Below are positions 1 to 9,613 of a DNA stretch of 64,000 nucleotides, piece after piece. The notes beneath the pieces were generated by a model. The model was not told where the DNA came from and searched no databases. It saw only the letters and a program-made list of their open reading frames with translations. The translations under genes were made by a program, and so were the position numbers. Source of the DNA: Lactobacillus kullabergensis (lineage in GTDB: Bacteria > Bacillota > Bacilli > Lactobacillales > Lactobacillaceae); the NCBI RefSeq assembly GCF_000967195.1, contig NZ_KQ033871.1:1487312-1551311 (forward strand), read 5' to 3'. Positions within the stretch are counted from its first letter, which is position 1. Each line of letters opens with the position of its first letter.

Positions 1-227
1 CCTAAATTGTGTGACAAACAGGTTTAGCTTACTTAATAATCATTAGTAATAACTATCCGATAGTCATGTTTATTTTACCCGATCAAATGGGTTATGTAAA
101 TATAAATTAGCAAATACTGCGTAACGCTTTCAGAAAAAGTTTTTTTAATTTTCAAATCATCATCTTTTAATTTTGTCTATCAAAGCATATAATTACTTTT
201 ATCATTCAATTTAAGTAAGGTAAAAAT

Positions 228-1535
228 ATGAAAAGACAACTCAACTTTTTCGCCGCTCTAGCCACTGTCATGGGCACCATGATTGGTGGCGGTGCTTTTT
301 TCAAAATTGCTAACATTTCAGCTTTAACTCACAATGCCTGGCTAAGTATCATAGTATGGCCATTTGCCGGCTTCATTACTCTAATGGCAGGATTAAGCAT
401 AGCTGAGTTAGCGTCAATATATCCCAAAGATGGCGGACCCGTCAGATATCTGGAAGAAATATACGGTCCCAAAGTTGCCTTTTTGTTTGGCTGGTCGCTA
501 ATAATCGTCTATTATCCGGCAAATATCGCTGCACTTTCAATCGTATTTGCAACCCAACTAAAAGAAATACCGCATTTTAAAGACTTATCTACTACAGTGA
601 TTGCTCTAATCGTGATGCTGGCAATTCTTTTGATCAATTGGATCGGATCAAAATTGAGTGGTCAGGTACAAAAAATAACTTTAGTTATTAAACTATTGCC
701 AATTGCTGCAATTATAATCTTTGCTTTGTTTTATAGTGGACCTAATCAGCTAGCAGGAGCTCCAGCGCCTAAAATAGCATCTGCTTCGGGAGCAATGGCC
801 TTCGGACAGGCTCTTTTAGCTGTGCTTTTTGCTTATGATGGCTGGCTAAGTATCGGTAATTTAGCCAGTGAAATCAAGAATCCCGCAAAAACTTTAGCCA
901 AAGCTATTATTTGGGGACTTTTTGGGGTAACGATCATTTATACTCTTCTTAACTGGAGTTATGTTAGAGTCATTCCCTGGTCAAAAGTTGTAGGTAACCA
1001 GACAACAGCTCTACTTACCGCCAAAAAATTATTTGGTAGTGTGGGGGGTACTTTGGTTGCTACAGGTATTTTAGTTTCAGTGTTTGGTGCCATTAATGGC
1101 CACCTTCTTTTGGGATCCAGAATGCCTTATGTTTTAGGCAAAGAAAAGAAATTGCCAGCTGCAAACTTTTTCAGCAAATTAAATTCTAAAACTATTGTGC
1201 CTACCAACAGCATGATTTTTGAATGCGTAATTGCAACCATTATGATTTTTTCTGGTACATTTGATTCATTAACCAACATGCTGGTTTATGTTTCCTGGAT
1301 TTTTTCAATTTTATTATTTTTAGGTGTCCTTATCTTACGTAAAAAACAACCAGATCTTTTACGACCGTATAAAACTCCTTGGTATCCTCTTCCACCTATT
1401 CTTGGGATCTGTGGTGCTTTATTCATTGTTGTTACCACTACGCTAACCCAGCCACTTTTGTCACTTACAGGTATTTTATTGACTCTTAGCGGCTGGCCGG
1501 TTTATGTTTATGTGCAAAAGAGAAATCAAACTTAA
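228..1535 (+). CDS. APC superfamily amino-acid permease
   Basis: Membrane permease of 435 residues, a usual length for the amino acid-polyamine-organocation superfamily, with about 12 hydrophobic segments. The N-terminal motif MGTMIGGGAFF (about residues 15-25) is the unwound substrate-binding helix 1 of this fold (GxG region), and ASEIKNPAKTLAKAI near residue 215 is the conserved loop after TM6. The closest subgroup by appearance is the LAT/YkbA-SteT serine/threonine or amino-acid exchanger group. The substrate cannot be read from the sequence. The ATG follows AAGTAAGG with normal spacing, and a TATAAT lies at about 188-193. It is a single-gene unit ending in a strong terminator. E. coli FrlA is also an APC protein, but nothing links this gene to the distant fructosamine-type locus. 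Confidence 0.85.
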   Translation: MKRQLNFFAALATVMGTMIGGGAFFKIANISALTHNAWLSIIVWPFAGFITLMAGLSIAELASIYPKDGGPVRYLEEIYGPKVAFLFGWSLIIVYYPANIAALSIVFATQLKEIPHFKDLSTTVIALIVMLAILLINWIGSKLSGQVQKITLVIKLLPIAAIIIFALFYSGPNQLAGAPAPKIASASGAMAFGQALLAVLFAYDGWLSIGNLASEIKNPAKTLAKAIIWGLFGVTIIYTLLNWSYVRVIPWSKVVGNQTTALLTAKKLFGSVGGTLVATGILVSVFGAINGHLLLGSRMPYVLGKEKKLPAANFFSKLNSKTIVPTNSMIFECVIATIMIFSGTFDSLTNMLVYVSWIFSILLFLGVLILRKKQPDLLRPYKTPWYPLPPILGICGALFIVVTTTLTQPLLSLTGILLTLSGWPVYVYVQKRNQT

Positions 1536-1584
1536 TTAAAGTATAAAAATCTATATTAAAGACTTTTATAGAACAAAAAATATA

Positions 1585-1617
1585 GCCTTGGAGTATTTTC
1601 TATTCCAAGGCTTTTAT
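1585..1617 (+). terminator. Intrinsic terminator after the APC permease
   Basis: GCCTTGGA pairs with TCCAAGGC across an 11-nt loop and is followed by CTTTTATATATTT. It lies between the convergent permease and DUF3021 genes and may work in both directions. Confidence 0.8.
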
Positions 1618-1632
1618 ATATTTCAAAATTAT

Positions 1633-2022
1633 TTATTTTTTCGCATTTCTTTTTTTAATACTCGAATTAATTTCTTTTACAGTCTGCCTCTGTGACAAAA
1701 TAATAATCAGCCAAATAACAATATAAACTAAGACAAAGACACCAACCAACCAAAAATCAATCGGCCACTTATTTATCCAGCACATTAACAACACCAATAA
1801 AAATGTCCCTATGATATGAACGCTAAAGGCAATAGCAGGTGGTACATCCATCGCAAAAATCATTGATAAAATTCCTATTAATCCAGAAATAATTAAAACA
1901 GAAATAACACCTAAACGGGTAGGAATACTAGGAGAAGCAAAAGTCAGTATTATCAAATAAGTAGCTGCACCAAAGCCCACACCGGTAAAGAAATAGTTAA
2001 TGAAATTACTTAATTTTCTCAT
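1633..2022 (-). CDS. DUF3021 family membrane protein
   Basis: Small integral membrane protein of 129 residues with four predicted hydrophobic helices and a basic tail (SSIKKRNAKK). Length, four-helix layout and position directly after a LytTR-domain protein match the DUF3021 family, which in Firmicutes is typically encoded next to single-domain LytTR regulators and is thought to modulate them at the membrane. It is the last gene of a four-gene unit (ABC ATPase, permease, LytTR, this gene), one base after the LytTR gene. The molecular role is unproven. Assignment rests on topology and context. Confidence 0.75.
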   Translation of the reverse strand: MRKLSNFINYFFTGVGFGAATYLIILTFASPSIPTRLGVISVLIISGLIGILSMIFAMDVPPAIAFSVHIIGTFLLVLLMCWINKWPIDFWLVGVFVLVYIVIWLIIILSQRQTVKEINSSIKKRNAKK

Positions 2023-2023
2023 T

Positions 2024-2476
2024 TTACAGACCCAACTCTCTTTTTAATGCAGGCAAATACAATCTGGAAACATCAGCTTTTAGATTGTTTTGTAAAAGTG
2101 CGATCATATTTCCTGCAAAGCCTACTTCTATCGATTCCAGAAAATTAATATTGATAATGCCATGTTTCGAAACTTGGATAAACCCATCACCCAGTTTTTC
2201 TAGTACCTGATATAATCGACCAGTTGTTTTTATCATGTTTTTAGTAGTATAAAACGTAATATCTGTTGTCTGGATTTCTACTTTGATAATTTCTGTTCGT
2301 TTAATGGTTACTATTCTGTCTTCCACTTTAACTGGTAAAAGATCATACCTTTTTTCACCAAATTTATGCAAATAATTAATTAAATCATTAACTACTTCAC
2401 TTTTTTGAGCTGCTTTAATTTCAACTTCAATTTCCTGTTCATTTAAATCAGAATCCGTTTTAAATTCAATTTTCAC
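2024..2476 (-). CDS. LytTR-domain DNA-binding regulator
   Basis: Protein of about 150 residues with no receiver domain. The C-terminal ~100 residues carry the LytTR fold, including FIQVSKHGIININFLESIE and the terminal VSRLYLPALKRELGL, which resembles the DNA-contacting end of AgrA/ComE-type domains. The likely start is the GTG at 2476, one base after the permease stop, with AGGAGGAG upstream inside the permease 3' end; the longer reading frame to 2521 would overlap the permease by 44 bases. With the DUF3021 protein downstream it probably controls its own ABC exporter unit. No clear LytTR binding repeats were found ahead of the operon. Confidence 0.85.
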   Translation of the reverse strand: MKIEFKTDSDLNEQEIEVEIKAAQKSEVVNDLINYLHKFGEKRYDLLPVKVEDRIVTIKRTEIIKVEIQTTDITFYTTKNMIKTTGRLYQVLEKLGDGFIQVSKHGIININFLESIEVGFAGNMIALLQNNLKADVSRLYLPALKRELGL

Positions 2477-2477
2477 T

Positions 2478-3323
2478 TTACTTATTGCTCCTCCTATCAG
2501 TGATAAAAGAAAGCAAACCAATTACTAAAATTAGTATTGCAATCATTAATAGCAAAACGAGCATATTATTTAGCCGCCAATTATTCATCTTAAATTGTAT
2601 TCCTAAATAATTTGTTAAATGCCGTTTTACATTAGCAGGAAAAGTGGCCAGTGTCTGCTTAAGTAAAAAATATCTTAAAGCAGCTGCTTCATAACTACTT
2701 GGTACTAATTTTACCAAACTTTGGGCGCCAGAAACCAATATGCCATAGGGCAAATATGTTGCTACAGCAAACCCAGCAGCAGCTCCTAAAACAGCGGAAA
2801 GCCTGCTAAAAGTAGTGCTGGAATGCATGAAAAGCACGATTATTTCATCTAATAAAGTCGCTGCAATCGCACCTACCAAGATATACAAAAGTCCGGGTAA
2901 AAGTGCTGATTGAGGAATCGAGATATGATCAACTAATGAAAAGTACATGGCCATTACGATAAAGGTGATGATTTGCATAAAAAAGCTGACTGTTGTTCCG
3001 GATAAAATGTAAGCAAAATTTTCTGCAAAACGTGATATGCCAGTTAGTTCAAAATCAGCGTCGGCTCGCGTTTCGCGGTCACTTACTTGTTGACCTAAGG
3101 CCTGAAAAGCCGTAGTAATACCAGAAACCGCAACAATACCCGCTATCATCCATAAATCCAACATTTTAGTCACATGAGGTAATTGCTGCCAATTACTTCT
3201 TAAATTATTTTGCAAAAAGCCAATATAGATAAAGAAAGAAATCAGTGCACCCAAGCATGACATGAATACAGCAGGAATGTTAGAGAAATAAATTTTCAAA
3301 TTTCTACGAAATAATGCAAACAT
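2478..3323 (-). CDS. ABC-2 type transporter permease
   Basis: 281-residue membrane protein with about six hydrophobic helices, beginning with a basic segment (FRRNLKIYF) followed by a helix, as in ABC-2 export permeases of the drug/antimicrobial-peptide resistance type. It starts immediately after the ATPase stop codon, so the two are translationally coupled and should form one exporter. The substrate is unknown. The association with LytTR and DUF3021 genes is often seen for exporters induced by envelope stress or peptides, but that is inference. Confidence 0.85.
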   Translation of the reverse strand: MFALFRRNLKIYFSNIPAVFMSCLGALISFFIYIGFLQNNLRSNWQQLPHVTKMLDLWMIAGIVAVSGITTAFQALGQQVSDRETRADADFELTGISRFAENFAYILSGTTVSFFMQIITFIVMAMYFSLVDHISIPQSALLPGLLYILVGAIAATLLDEIIVLFMHSSTTFSRLSAVLGAAAGFAVATYLPYGILVSGAQSLVKLVPSSYEAAALRYFLLKQTLATFPANVKRHLTNYLGIQFKMNNWRLNNMLVLLLMIAILILVIGLLSFITDRRSNK

Positions 3324-4178
3324 TTAATGTATCTCCTTTCCGGTAATCTGAAGGAAGGCATCATTGATTGTTCCTTTGCGATACGAAAAATCAATAATAT
3401 TTTCTTGATTGTTTTTTAAAATTTCAATTGCTTCTTGAGGGGATAATATGTCAATCGCAACTTGATCTTGACTGAGTCGAATAACTTTTTGTTTAATCTG
3501 TAAAATTTTTGTTTCCTTAACAGTAAGAATCAATTTATTAGGGGCAAATTCCGTCTTAATTTCCGCTGCGGAGCCACTGGCAAGAATTTTACCGTTTTCC
3601 AAAATATACATTTGGTCAGCATTTTCTGCCTCTTCTAAATAATGCGTTGTCAAAAAAATAGTAAGGTTTTGTTGCTGCTGCAGTTTAGTCAATAATTTCC
3701 AAATAGCATTTCTTGTTTGAATATCAAGTCCTGTAGTTGGTTCATCTAAAAAAAGCAAATCCGGGTTACAAATCAATGCTCGAGCTATGTCTACCTTTCT
3801 TTTTTGACCACCTGATAAAGTGCTAAATTTTTGATTTAAAAATTCTTTGATGCCGATCAAATTAATTAGGTGTTCAAGCCACTCATTAGAAAATTTACGA
3901 TACATCTGTGCCCTTAAATAAAGGTTATCCTTGACTGTTAAAACATTATCTAAAACGCTATTTTGAAAAACTACTCCAATTTTAAGATTTGAGGCTTTTG
4001 AAATGATACCTGAAGTTGGTTTTAATAGTCCTGTTAACATATTTATTGTGGTTGACTTGCCTGCACCATTCGTACCTAAATACGCCACTAATTGTCCTTG
4101 CTTTATTTGAATATCAGCTTTATTAACGGCAATTTTATTACCAAATTTTTTAGTTAACCCTTGTGTTTCAATTAACAT
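3324..4178 (-). CDS. ABC transporter ATP-binding protein (ABC-2/drug export class)
   Basis: 284-residue cytoplasmic ATPase. Walker A GTNGAGKST is near residues 35-43, the signature LSGGQKRKVDIARAL is near residues 120-134, Walker B LLFLDEPTTGLD follows, and the H-loop lies in FLTTHYLEEAE. The C-terminal ~80 residues form the extra domain common in DrrA/CcmA-type exporters. It is the first gene of the ATPase-permease-LytTR-DUF3021 unit. GGAAGAGGTG precedes the ATG. Confidence 0.9.
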   Translation of the reverse strand: MLIETQGLTKKFGNKIAVNKADIQIKQGQLVAYLGTNGAGKSTTINMLTGLLKPTSGIISKASNLKIGVVFQNSVLDNVLTVKDNLYLRAQMYRKFSNEWLEHLINLIGIKEFLNQKFSTLSGGQKRKVDIARALICNPDLLFLDEPTTGLDIQTRNAIWKLLTKLQQQQNLTIFLTTHYLEEAENADQMYILENGKILASGSAAEIKTEFAPNKLILTVKETKILQIKQKVIRLSQDQVAIDILSPQEAIEILKNNQENIIDFSYRKGTINDAFLQITGKEIH

Positions 4179-4292
4179 AGCGACACCTCTTCCTTAATTT
4201 GAAATAAGCATACTAGTTCAAATAAAATTTGTAGCGCATTTTATAATAAGAGACAAAATAGTAATCACAAAAAGATGAAATTAAGACACAAA

Positions 4293-4331
4293 AATAAAAA
4301 AGGTGTTGATCAAATTTTGGTCAACGCCTTT
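4293..4331 (-). terminator. Intrinsic terminator after the ABC exporter pair
   Basis: On the minus strand, AAAGGCGTTGACC pairs with GATCAACACCTTT (one wobble) and is followed by a T-rich tract, just downstream of the stop at 4348. Confidence 0.8.
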
Positions 4332-4347
4332 AGTGTTCAAAATTAAC

Positions 4348-5925
4348 TTATTTACTTAAATGAATCTCGCGGTCAAATAATAGCTGCAATTTTTTATCAA
4401 AATTATGGGCGATGAAAATGACAGTACTCGGCAATTTAAGGAGTTCTTGCAAGATCGCTCTGGTCCCTGCCTGATCAATTGCACTTGTGCCTTCATCAAT
4501 TAACAGAATCTTACTGTCATGTATCTGGGTACGCGCTAAAATTATTTTTTGCCTTTGGCCACCTGAAACATTCAGTTTTTGCAAATTTACTTTGGTTTCT
4601 ATACCCTGAGCAAATTGAGCCAGATCTGGTTTTAACCCAACGGTAACTGCAGCGGGTTCAGCTAGTTGGTTTAACTGAGGGTCAAACATCGTAATATTGT
4701 TTTTAATGGTGCTGGGAAATAAAACAGGATCTTGGGCAATATAGCCAATTTTAGCCAAATCAGGTTTAATCACTTTTCCCTCTTGATCCTTAAACGCTAT
4801 TTTCCCCGAACTCGGTGGCAAAATCCCTAAAAGTATTTTAAACAAAGTTGACTTGCCTGCACCGCTATCACCTGATAGCAAAATTTTTTCGCCAAAATTG
4901 ACAGTGATATCAGGGAACTTTAGAGTCTCACCATTAGGAAAACTAATTGCCAAATCTTTTGTACTAAAAGCATAAGGTGTTGCTAAGTTTTCCTCATCAG
5001 TTTTTACTGGCAAAGTCGCCGCTGTAACTTTATTTCTTAAAGTTTTACTGCCCTTAATTAAGCCAAAATAGAATGGCAAGTATTCGATTGCCAGCGAAAT
5101 ATAATGACTAAAATTACCGATAACCGCAATCGCACCAAACGTGACTAGTCCGCTTTTAATTAAAATACCCGTCCAGACGAACAATATCAGGATCATAATT
5201 TGCGCAACACCATTGGTAATAATGGACAAAACTTGTTGTTCCTGTGTCTGCTTGAGGTTGGCTTTTTCTAAATCTTGCGCGCCCTTGTGCATTACGCTAG
5301 TTAATTTATCACCGGCAAGATACCGCTCTAATTCAGCAATACCGCTTAACCATTTTTCAATTAGATCCAAATATTGTCTATTTTGATGAGAAACCTTTTC
5401 CGTTGCTCTTTGCAACGGCTTTTCAATTATTTTAGGTAAAACAATGGAAACTGCTACCGAAATTAAGATGAGCAGCAACAAACTCCAGTGCATCGTTAGC
5501 AGGGCAATTACGGAGAAAATAACATAGCCCAGAAAATTGCAAATGACCGGAATTAAGTTAAAAGACTGATCATTAACCGTATTAAGATCATTGGTCAGGC
5601 GACTTTTAACTTGCGAAGTTTGATAATCTTTACGATCATGGTAGATGTGACTTACCATCTTGCTTCTTAATGTGTGATTAAATTCTTGAACTTGTCGTGT
5701 CAGTAAACATTCGGAACCCCAGTCAAAAGCATACGATGAGAGATAAGCTAACGTAGTAAAAGCAATGATTAACAGCCACGCTTGACCGTCATGTTGGCGC
5801 AAGGCGGTAAATTCCCACATATTTGAGTAAGATGCCCCGATTAAAACAAAGGGTTGCAAGAGGCTAAAAAGCACCATAGATATGAAACGAATTCGATTGG
5901 TATGAAAGAAGTTTTTAAAAGTCAT
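4348..5925 (-). CDS. ABC exporter, fused membrane and ATPase domains (second of a pair)
   Basis: 525 residues: an N-terminal type-IV exporter membrane domain (about five to six helices, residues 1-300) and a C-terminal ATPase with Walker A SGDSGAGKST (near 356), signature NVSGGQRQKIILART, Walker B KILLIDEGTSAID and H-loop IFIAHN. The glutamate after Walker B is present, so this half looks catalytically competent. It overlaps the upstream paralogue by 11 bases, so the two probably form a heterodimer. There is no C39 peptidase domain, which argues against a bacteriocin-processing exporter. Substrate unknown. Confidence 0.88.
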   Translation of the reverse strand: MTFKNFFHTNRIRFISMVLFSLLQPFVLIGASYSNMWEFTALRQHDGQAWLLIIAFTTLAYLSSYAFDWGSECLLTRQVQEFNHTLRSKMVSHIYHDRKDYQTSQVKSRLTNDLNTVNDQSFNLIPVICNFLGYVIFSVIALLTMHWSLLLLILISVAVSIVLPKIIEKPLQRATEKVSHQNRQYLDLIEKWLSGIAELERYLAGDKLTSVMHKGAQDLEKANLKQTQEQQVLSIITNGVAQIMILILFVWTGILIKSGLVTFGAIAVIGNFSHYISLAIEYLPFYFGLIKGSKTLRNKVTAATLPVKTDEENLATPYAFSTKDLAISFPNGETLKFPDITVNFGEKILLSGDSGAGKSTLFKILLGILPPSSGKIAFKDQEGKVIKPDLAKIGYIAQDPVLFPSTIKNNITMFDPQLNQLAEPAAVTVGLKPDLAQFAQGIETKVNLQKLNVSGGQRQKIILARTQIHDSKILLIDEGTSAIDQAGTRAILQELLKLPSTVIFIAHNFDKKLQLLFDREIHLSK

Positions 5926-7516
5926 TGTGGTTCTCCTTCTGGCTTGCTAACCGAATCGTTTTATCAAACATATTTTTAACTTCAGAATTAAGATTATGAG
6001 CAATCATGATCACAGTCTTATTAGTGTGAACAAGTTCAGCAATAATTTGCTTAGTCGCTTTGCTATCAATGGCACTTGTCGCTTCGTCCAGCAAAATAAT
6101 TTCATCAGCGAAAACTTCTGATCTGGCAAGGATAATCTTTTGCCTTTGACCACCGGATAAATTATTTTTATCCAAATCAACTTGGGTATCAGTTCCTTGG
6201 GGAAATCTCGCAATGTCGCTCTGCAATTGCACTTTATTAATTAAATTAGGTACTTGATCCAACAACTGCTGGTGAAACATCACGATATTTTCCGCAATTG
6301 TTCCTGGAAACAATTGCGGATCTTGAGCAATGTAACTAATCCGGTTTAAATTTGGTTGAAAAATCTGCCCCGTATTATTTCTAAAAATAATTTGACCTTG
6401 ATAGGGCTTGATCTTACCCAAAAGAGCTTGAAGCAGTGTTGACTTGCCAGTTCCGCTATCCCCTGCAAGCAAAACTTTTTCACCCTTATTGATCACAAAA
6501 TCAGGGTATTTAATTATTGGACCATTAGGATATTTAAGCGCCAAATTTTTAATTTCAATTTGGGCAATTTGAGTAGATGACCTATTCGGTTTGGTTTTAG
6601 TGTTAGAAATCAGACTAGCAGTAGTTTGATTGATATTTTTAGTAGATTTAATCTTGACCGCAGCACTTGTAATAGAGGATACAGCTGAAAAAATACCAAA
6701 AGCAAAAGAAGTCGAAGCTAATGCCGCCCCAATTTTTATTTGACCAGTTAAAAATAGGATGCCTGCTAAAAAGGCAATCGACATTTGCCCTAAAGTATTA
6801 CCAATTCCATTAATTGTATTGGAAGCACAGTTTTTATTGGTTTGATTGACTTTGGACTTTTCCAACTTCTCAGCATAGCTGCTCAATTCTTTATTTAAGA
6901 TCGTCCACGCATGATACCGCCGCAGTTCATTTAAGCCATTGATCCATTCACCGATACCAGTTAAAAAAGCGCTAGTATTTTTCATCACTTTTCTACTTGC
7001 CTCTGAAGTCATGCGCGCCATTATTTTGGGTAAGCTTAAATCTATTAGAACAAAAATTGCAGTTAGTAAAACAAAAGACCAATTTAAGCTAAAAAGGACG
7101 CCAGCAGAAAGCAAGATAATGAATAAATTGCTAAGAACATTAACCCACGGCAGAGCAAAATCGCTGGTCAAAGTATCGAGATTGCTTTGCAGACAGTTCT
7201 GCATTTGCGCCACAGTCGCATCGTTTTCAGTATAAAAATGGTCTACCATTTGCCCTCTTAATTGATCAAGATATTCCTGAATCTGTGCGTTAAAAAGGTA
7301 AGTCGCTAAAGGTAGAATAAATACACCACAAACTACCGGGATAAATTCAATTAATTGCCAGCGAATGTAAACGGGCAAATTGCCGACGCTTAATCCATTA
7401 ACTGCAAATTGAAAAAAATATTGGTCAAGTGAGCCGGTAACAGCGAAAATAAAATAAAGTAAGATAATAAAAATTGCTCGTTGTTTATTAGAGCCAATCA
7501 GTCCCTTTAATGTCAT
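5915..7516 (-). CDS. ABC exporter, fused membrane and ATPase domains (first of a pair)
   Basis: 533 residues with the same layout as its downstream neighbour: membrane domain, then ATPase with Walker A AGDSGTGKST, signature NLSGGQRQKIILARS and Walker B IILLDEATSAID. Both halves keep canonical catalytic residues, unlike many asymmetric heterodimers. The paralogous pair, overlapping by 11 bases, looks like a tandem duplication. Possible substrates include drugs, lipids and peptides; nothing nearby decides. Confidence 0.88.
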   Translation of the reverse strand: MTLKGLIGSNKQRAIFIILLYFIFAVTGSLDQYFFQFAVNGLSVGNLPVYIRWQLIEFIPVVCGVFILPLATYLFNAQIQEYLDQLRGQMVDHFYTENDATVAQMQNCLQSNLDTLTSDFALPWVNVLSNLFIILLSAGVLFSLNWSFVLLTAIFVLIDLSLPKIMARMTSEASRKVMKNTSAFLTGIGEWINGLNELRRYHAWTILNKELSSYAEKLEKSKVNQTNKNCASNTINGIGNTLGQMSIAFLAGILFLTGQIKIGAALASTSFAFGIFSAVSSITSAAVKIKSTKNINQTTASLISNTKTKPNRSSTQIAQIEIKNLALKYPNGPIIKYPDFVINKGEKVLLAGDSGTGKSTLLQALLGKIKPYQGQIIFRNNTGQIFQPNLNRISYIAQDPQLFPGTIAENIVMFHQQLLDQVPNLINKVQLQSDIARFPQGTDTQVDLDKNNLSGGQRQKIILARSEVFADEIILLDEATSAIDSKATKQIIAELVHTNKTVIMIAHNLNSEVKNMFDKTIRLASQKENHNDF

Positions 7517-7624
7517 GTGCTTGCATCTTTCATTTTATGCTAAATCAATTTTATTAAATTTATCTAATAATAAAATGAATGAGCAAGGGTGTCAAATTAG
7601 CAGGCAAAATATAATCGCCGGTTA

Positions 7625-7656
7625 TAAAAAAACTAATTCTTTAAAAAGAATTAGTG
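7625..7656 (-). terminator. Intrinsic terminator of rsgA
   Basis: Minus-strand CTAATTCTT and AAGAATTAG form a perfect stem over a short A/T loop, followed by seven T residues. It lies 20-50 bases past the rsgA stop. Confidence 0.85.
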
Positions 7657-7673
7657 TGAAAGTGATTAAAATT

Positions 7674-8702
7674 TTACATTGGCGGTTTACGATAATGATG
7701 GTAGTTAATGGTTGCCTTTTTAAACTCAGCCTTTTTATTTAATTTCTTTGCCAATTTTTGATCTAAGTACCCTTTAGTTACTTGACTTTCTTTTTCCAAA
7801 GCTATGAACTGATCATAAACTTTTCGTTCTAATGTTCCATTGTTAACAGCTTCTTTAACGGCACAGTCAGGCTCATCTATATGCTTACAATCATTAAAGC
7901 GACACTTCTCAGAGAGATCGGCAATCTCAGGAAAAACTTGCTTCAGATTGCCACCACTAACGCCCATACTTTTAATTCCAGGTGTATCAATTAGAACAAA
8001 GTCTCCAAGTTCAATTGGGATTAATCTTGAGCTCGTTGTTGTATGCCTGCCTTTATCAGTCTTTGCACTGATACGGTTTGTAGACATCAATTCTTTTTGA
8101 GCAATGGCATTAATCAAACTTGACTTTCCAACTCCTGAATTACCATAAAAAGAAACAGTTTGCCCTGGCAAAATACTTGAACGTAATTCAGCCAATCCTT
8201 TTCCAGTGATACATGAAGTACAAAAAACTGGTATTTTTAATTTATCAGCAATTTGTTGGGCAAGGTTCATACTCTCTAGGAAAAGATCTGATTTTGTTAA
8301 AACTATTGATGTTTGATACTCATTTTCTTTTTTTAAAGCATAAAGAAAACGGTTGATACGGGAAGTCTTTAAATTTTTATTCATTGAAAAACAAATAAAC
8401 AGCTGATCAATATTGCTTGCCGAATCTTTTTCTTGGGCATGAAATTCTTCACCGGTTATTCGACCTAATGTACTATAACGCGGTAGGCGCTCATTAATTA
8501 AATCAAAATCTATTTGTGGGTCTAAGGTTACCCAATCACCTACCAGAAATTGCTCTGACCGTTTTTTAGGAATGGCATTATTTTCACTGCCATCCAAACG
8601 CATTACTTTATACATATCAGCAGAATTTAAGAAAATTCTTCCAAGTGTCTGTTCTTTATCAACTGACTCATGTTGTTTATATATATTTAATCCTAAATCC
8701 AA
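7674..8702 (-). CDS. rsgA: Ribosome small-subunit biogenesis GTPase RsgA
   Basis: Cytoplasmic GTPase that acts in late 30S subunit maturation. The circularly permuted GTPase order is visible: TKSD (G4, 136-139) precedes the P-loop GNSGVGKS (187-194), then the TTSSRL switch and DTPG (G3). An OB-fold precedes it and a C-terminal zinc motif CRFNDCKHIDEPDC follows. At 342 residues it is nearer the longer E. coli form than the ~300-residue Bacillus form, owing to an extended N-terminus. It is a single gene with its own terminator. Confidence 0.95.
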   Translation of the reverse strand: MDLGLNIYKQHESVDKEQTLGRIFLNSADMYKVMRLDGSENNAIPKKRSEQFLVGDWVTLDPQIDFDLINERLPRYSTLGRITGEEFHAQEKDSASNIDQLFICFSMNKNLKTSRINRFLYALKKENEYQTSIVLTKSDLFLESMNLAQQIADKLKIPVFCTSCITGKGLAELRSSILPGQTVSFYGNSGVGKSSLINAIAQKELMSTNRISAKTDKGRHTTTSSRLIPIELGDFVLIDTPGIKSMGVSGGNLKQVFPEIADLSEKCRFNDCKHIDEPDCAVKEAVNNGTLERKVYDQFIALEKESQVTKGYLDQKLAKKLNKKAEFKKATINYHHYRKPPM

Positions 8703-8789
8703 TAGATGCTCCTATAGATTAATTTAATACTCCGATCTACTTATAAGTTAATACTATAGCATGATTTTATATTAAAAAATAGTTAAAAA

Positions 8790-9500
8790 TTATTCCGATT
8801 TCGAAATAACATTATCTAACTTGCTGGTGTCACTTAAATTGGCGTTTAAAAATTCTTGATTATCTATCGGTAAATGCAATTCAAAGTTTTCTATTGGCTG
8901 AACGCTGACTGTTACATCTTTCATCGTAGCTGCCAAAACATGACCGCCAAAGCTTAAATTATCTGCCAAAAAGTGATTGTGAAATCCTGAAACTCCAACA
9001 CCTTGAAAAACAGTTGGTGTGTAATAAGTAATCATTGTGCCTGAAATATTTTCAGCTTCAAACTCTACTTGATTTTCAGCTATTTTCCCCAGAGATGGAT
9101 ATGGCTTATGAGATTTTTTAGAAGACCTCGTACGAATTTTTTGGAAAACACCTTTAGTCAATATTGCGAAAAATTGATTTCGGGCGTTATTTTTGGTCAA
9201 AACATCTTTTAGCATTTCTGTTAATTCGACATTTTGGTATTCTTTGAATTCGTGATAATCCGCAAAACTAACGTCAGCATATGTTACTTTAAAGTCATCT
9301 GGCAGTTTCACTGCCGGACCACTAACATCTATTTTGTAACCGACACCGTCTAATATAACTAATTCACCATCAACGCCATCACCAGTTCCGATACCAATAT
9401 TGCCATGTTTTAACAATTCTCGCAGGGGTAAAGTGCCTTCCAATAAACCTTCAACTAGCATTTGCATAGTCCCGTGTTGAAATAATGTGTTTTTCGTCAT
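8790..9500 (-). CDS. budA: Alpha-acetolactate decarboxylase
   Basis: Converts (S)-2-acetolactate to (R)-acetoin and CO2, a pyruvate-overflow step that also limits branched-chain amino acid precursors. 236 residues, the normal length. The zinc-binding cluster is intact: GFHNHFLADNLSFGGH supplies His174, His176 and His187, and the GVGYKID and LPxxDxxxF-type regions are present near residues 52-58 and 66-80. It is not next to an acetolactate synthase here, so it appears to be transcribed alone. Confidence 0.95.
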   Translation of the reverse strand: MTKNTLFQHGTMQMLVEGLLEGTLPLRELLKHGNIGIGTGDGVDGELVILDGVGYKIDVSGPAVKLPDDFKVTYADVSFADYHEFKEYQNVELTEMLKDVLTKNNARNQFFAILTKGVFQKIRTRSSKKSHKPYPSLGKIAENQVEFEAENISGTMITYYTPTVFQGVGVSGFHNHFLADNLSFGGHVLAATMKDVTVSVQPIENFELHLPIDNQEFLNANLSDTSKLDNVISKSE

Positions 9501-9613
9501 ATTTGCTGCTCCATTAATTCATACACTTATAATAAAACAAGCTTAATTTATTAATATTTTCTATCTGCTTGATGGAAATTTTCTTCTATCAAGTTTATTC
9601 CTTCATTACCAAT

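Noticed and set aside
118-131. cre-like sequence (reverse of GCGTAACGCTTTCA) ahead of the first permease
   Set aside because: Three mismatches to the CcpA consensus; too weak to list as a site.
228-1535. The APC permease as the FrlA-type uptake partner of the fructosamine operon
   Set aside because: FrlA is an APC protein, but this gene is 20 kb away, in a separate transcription unit, with no shared operator. Its sequence looks like a general amino-acid exchanger.
4348-7516. ABC pair as a bacteriocin exporter
   Set aside because: No C39 peptidase domain, no double-glycine leader gene and no immunity gene were found nearby.
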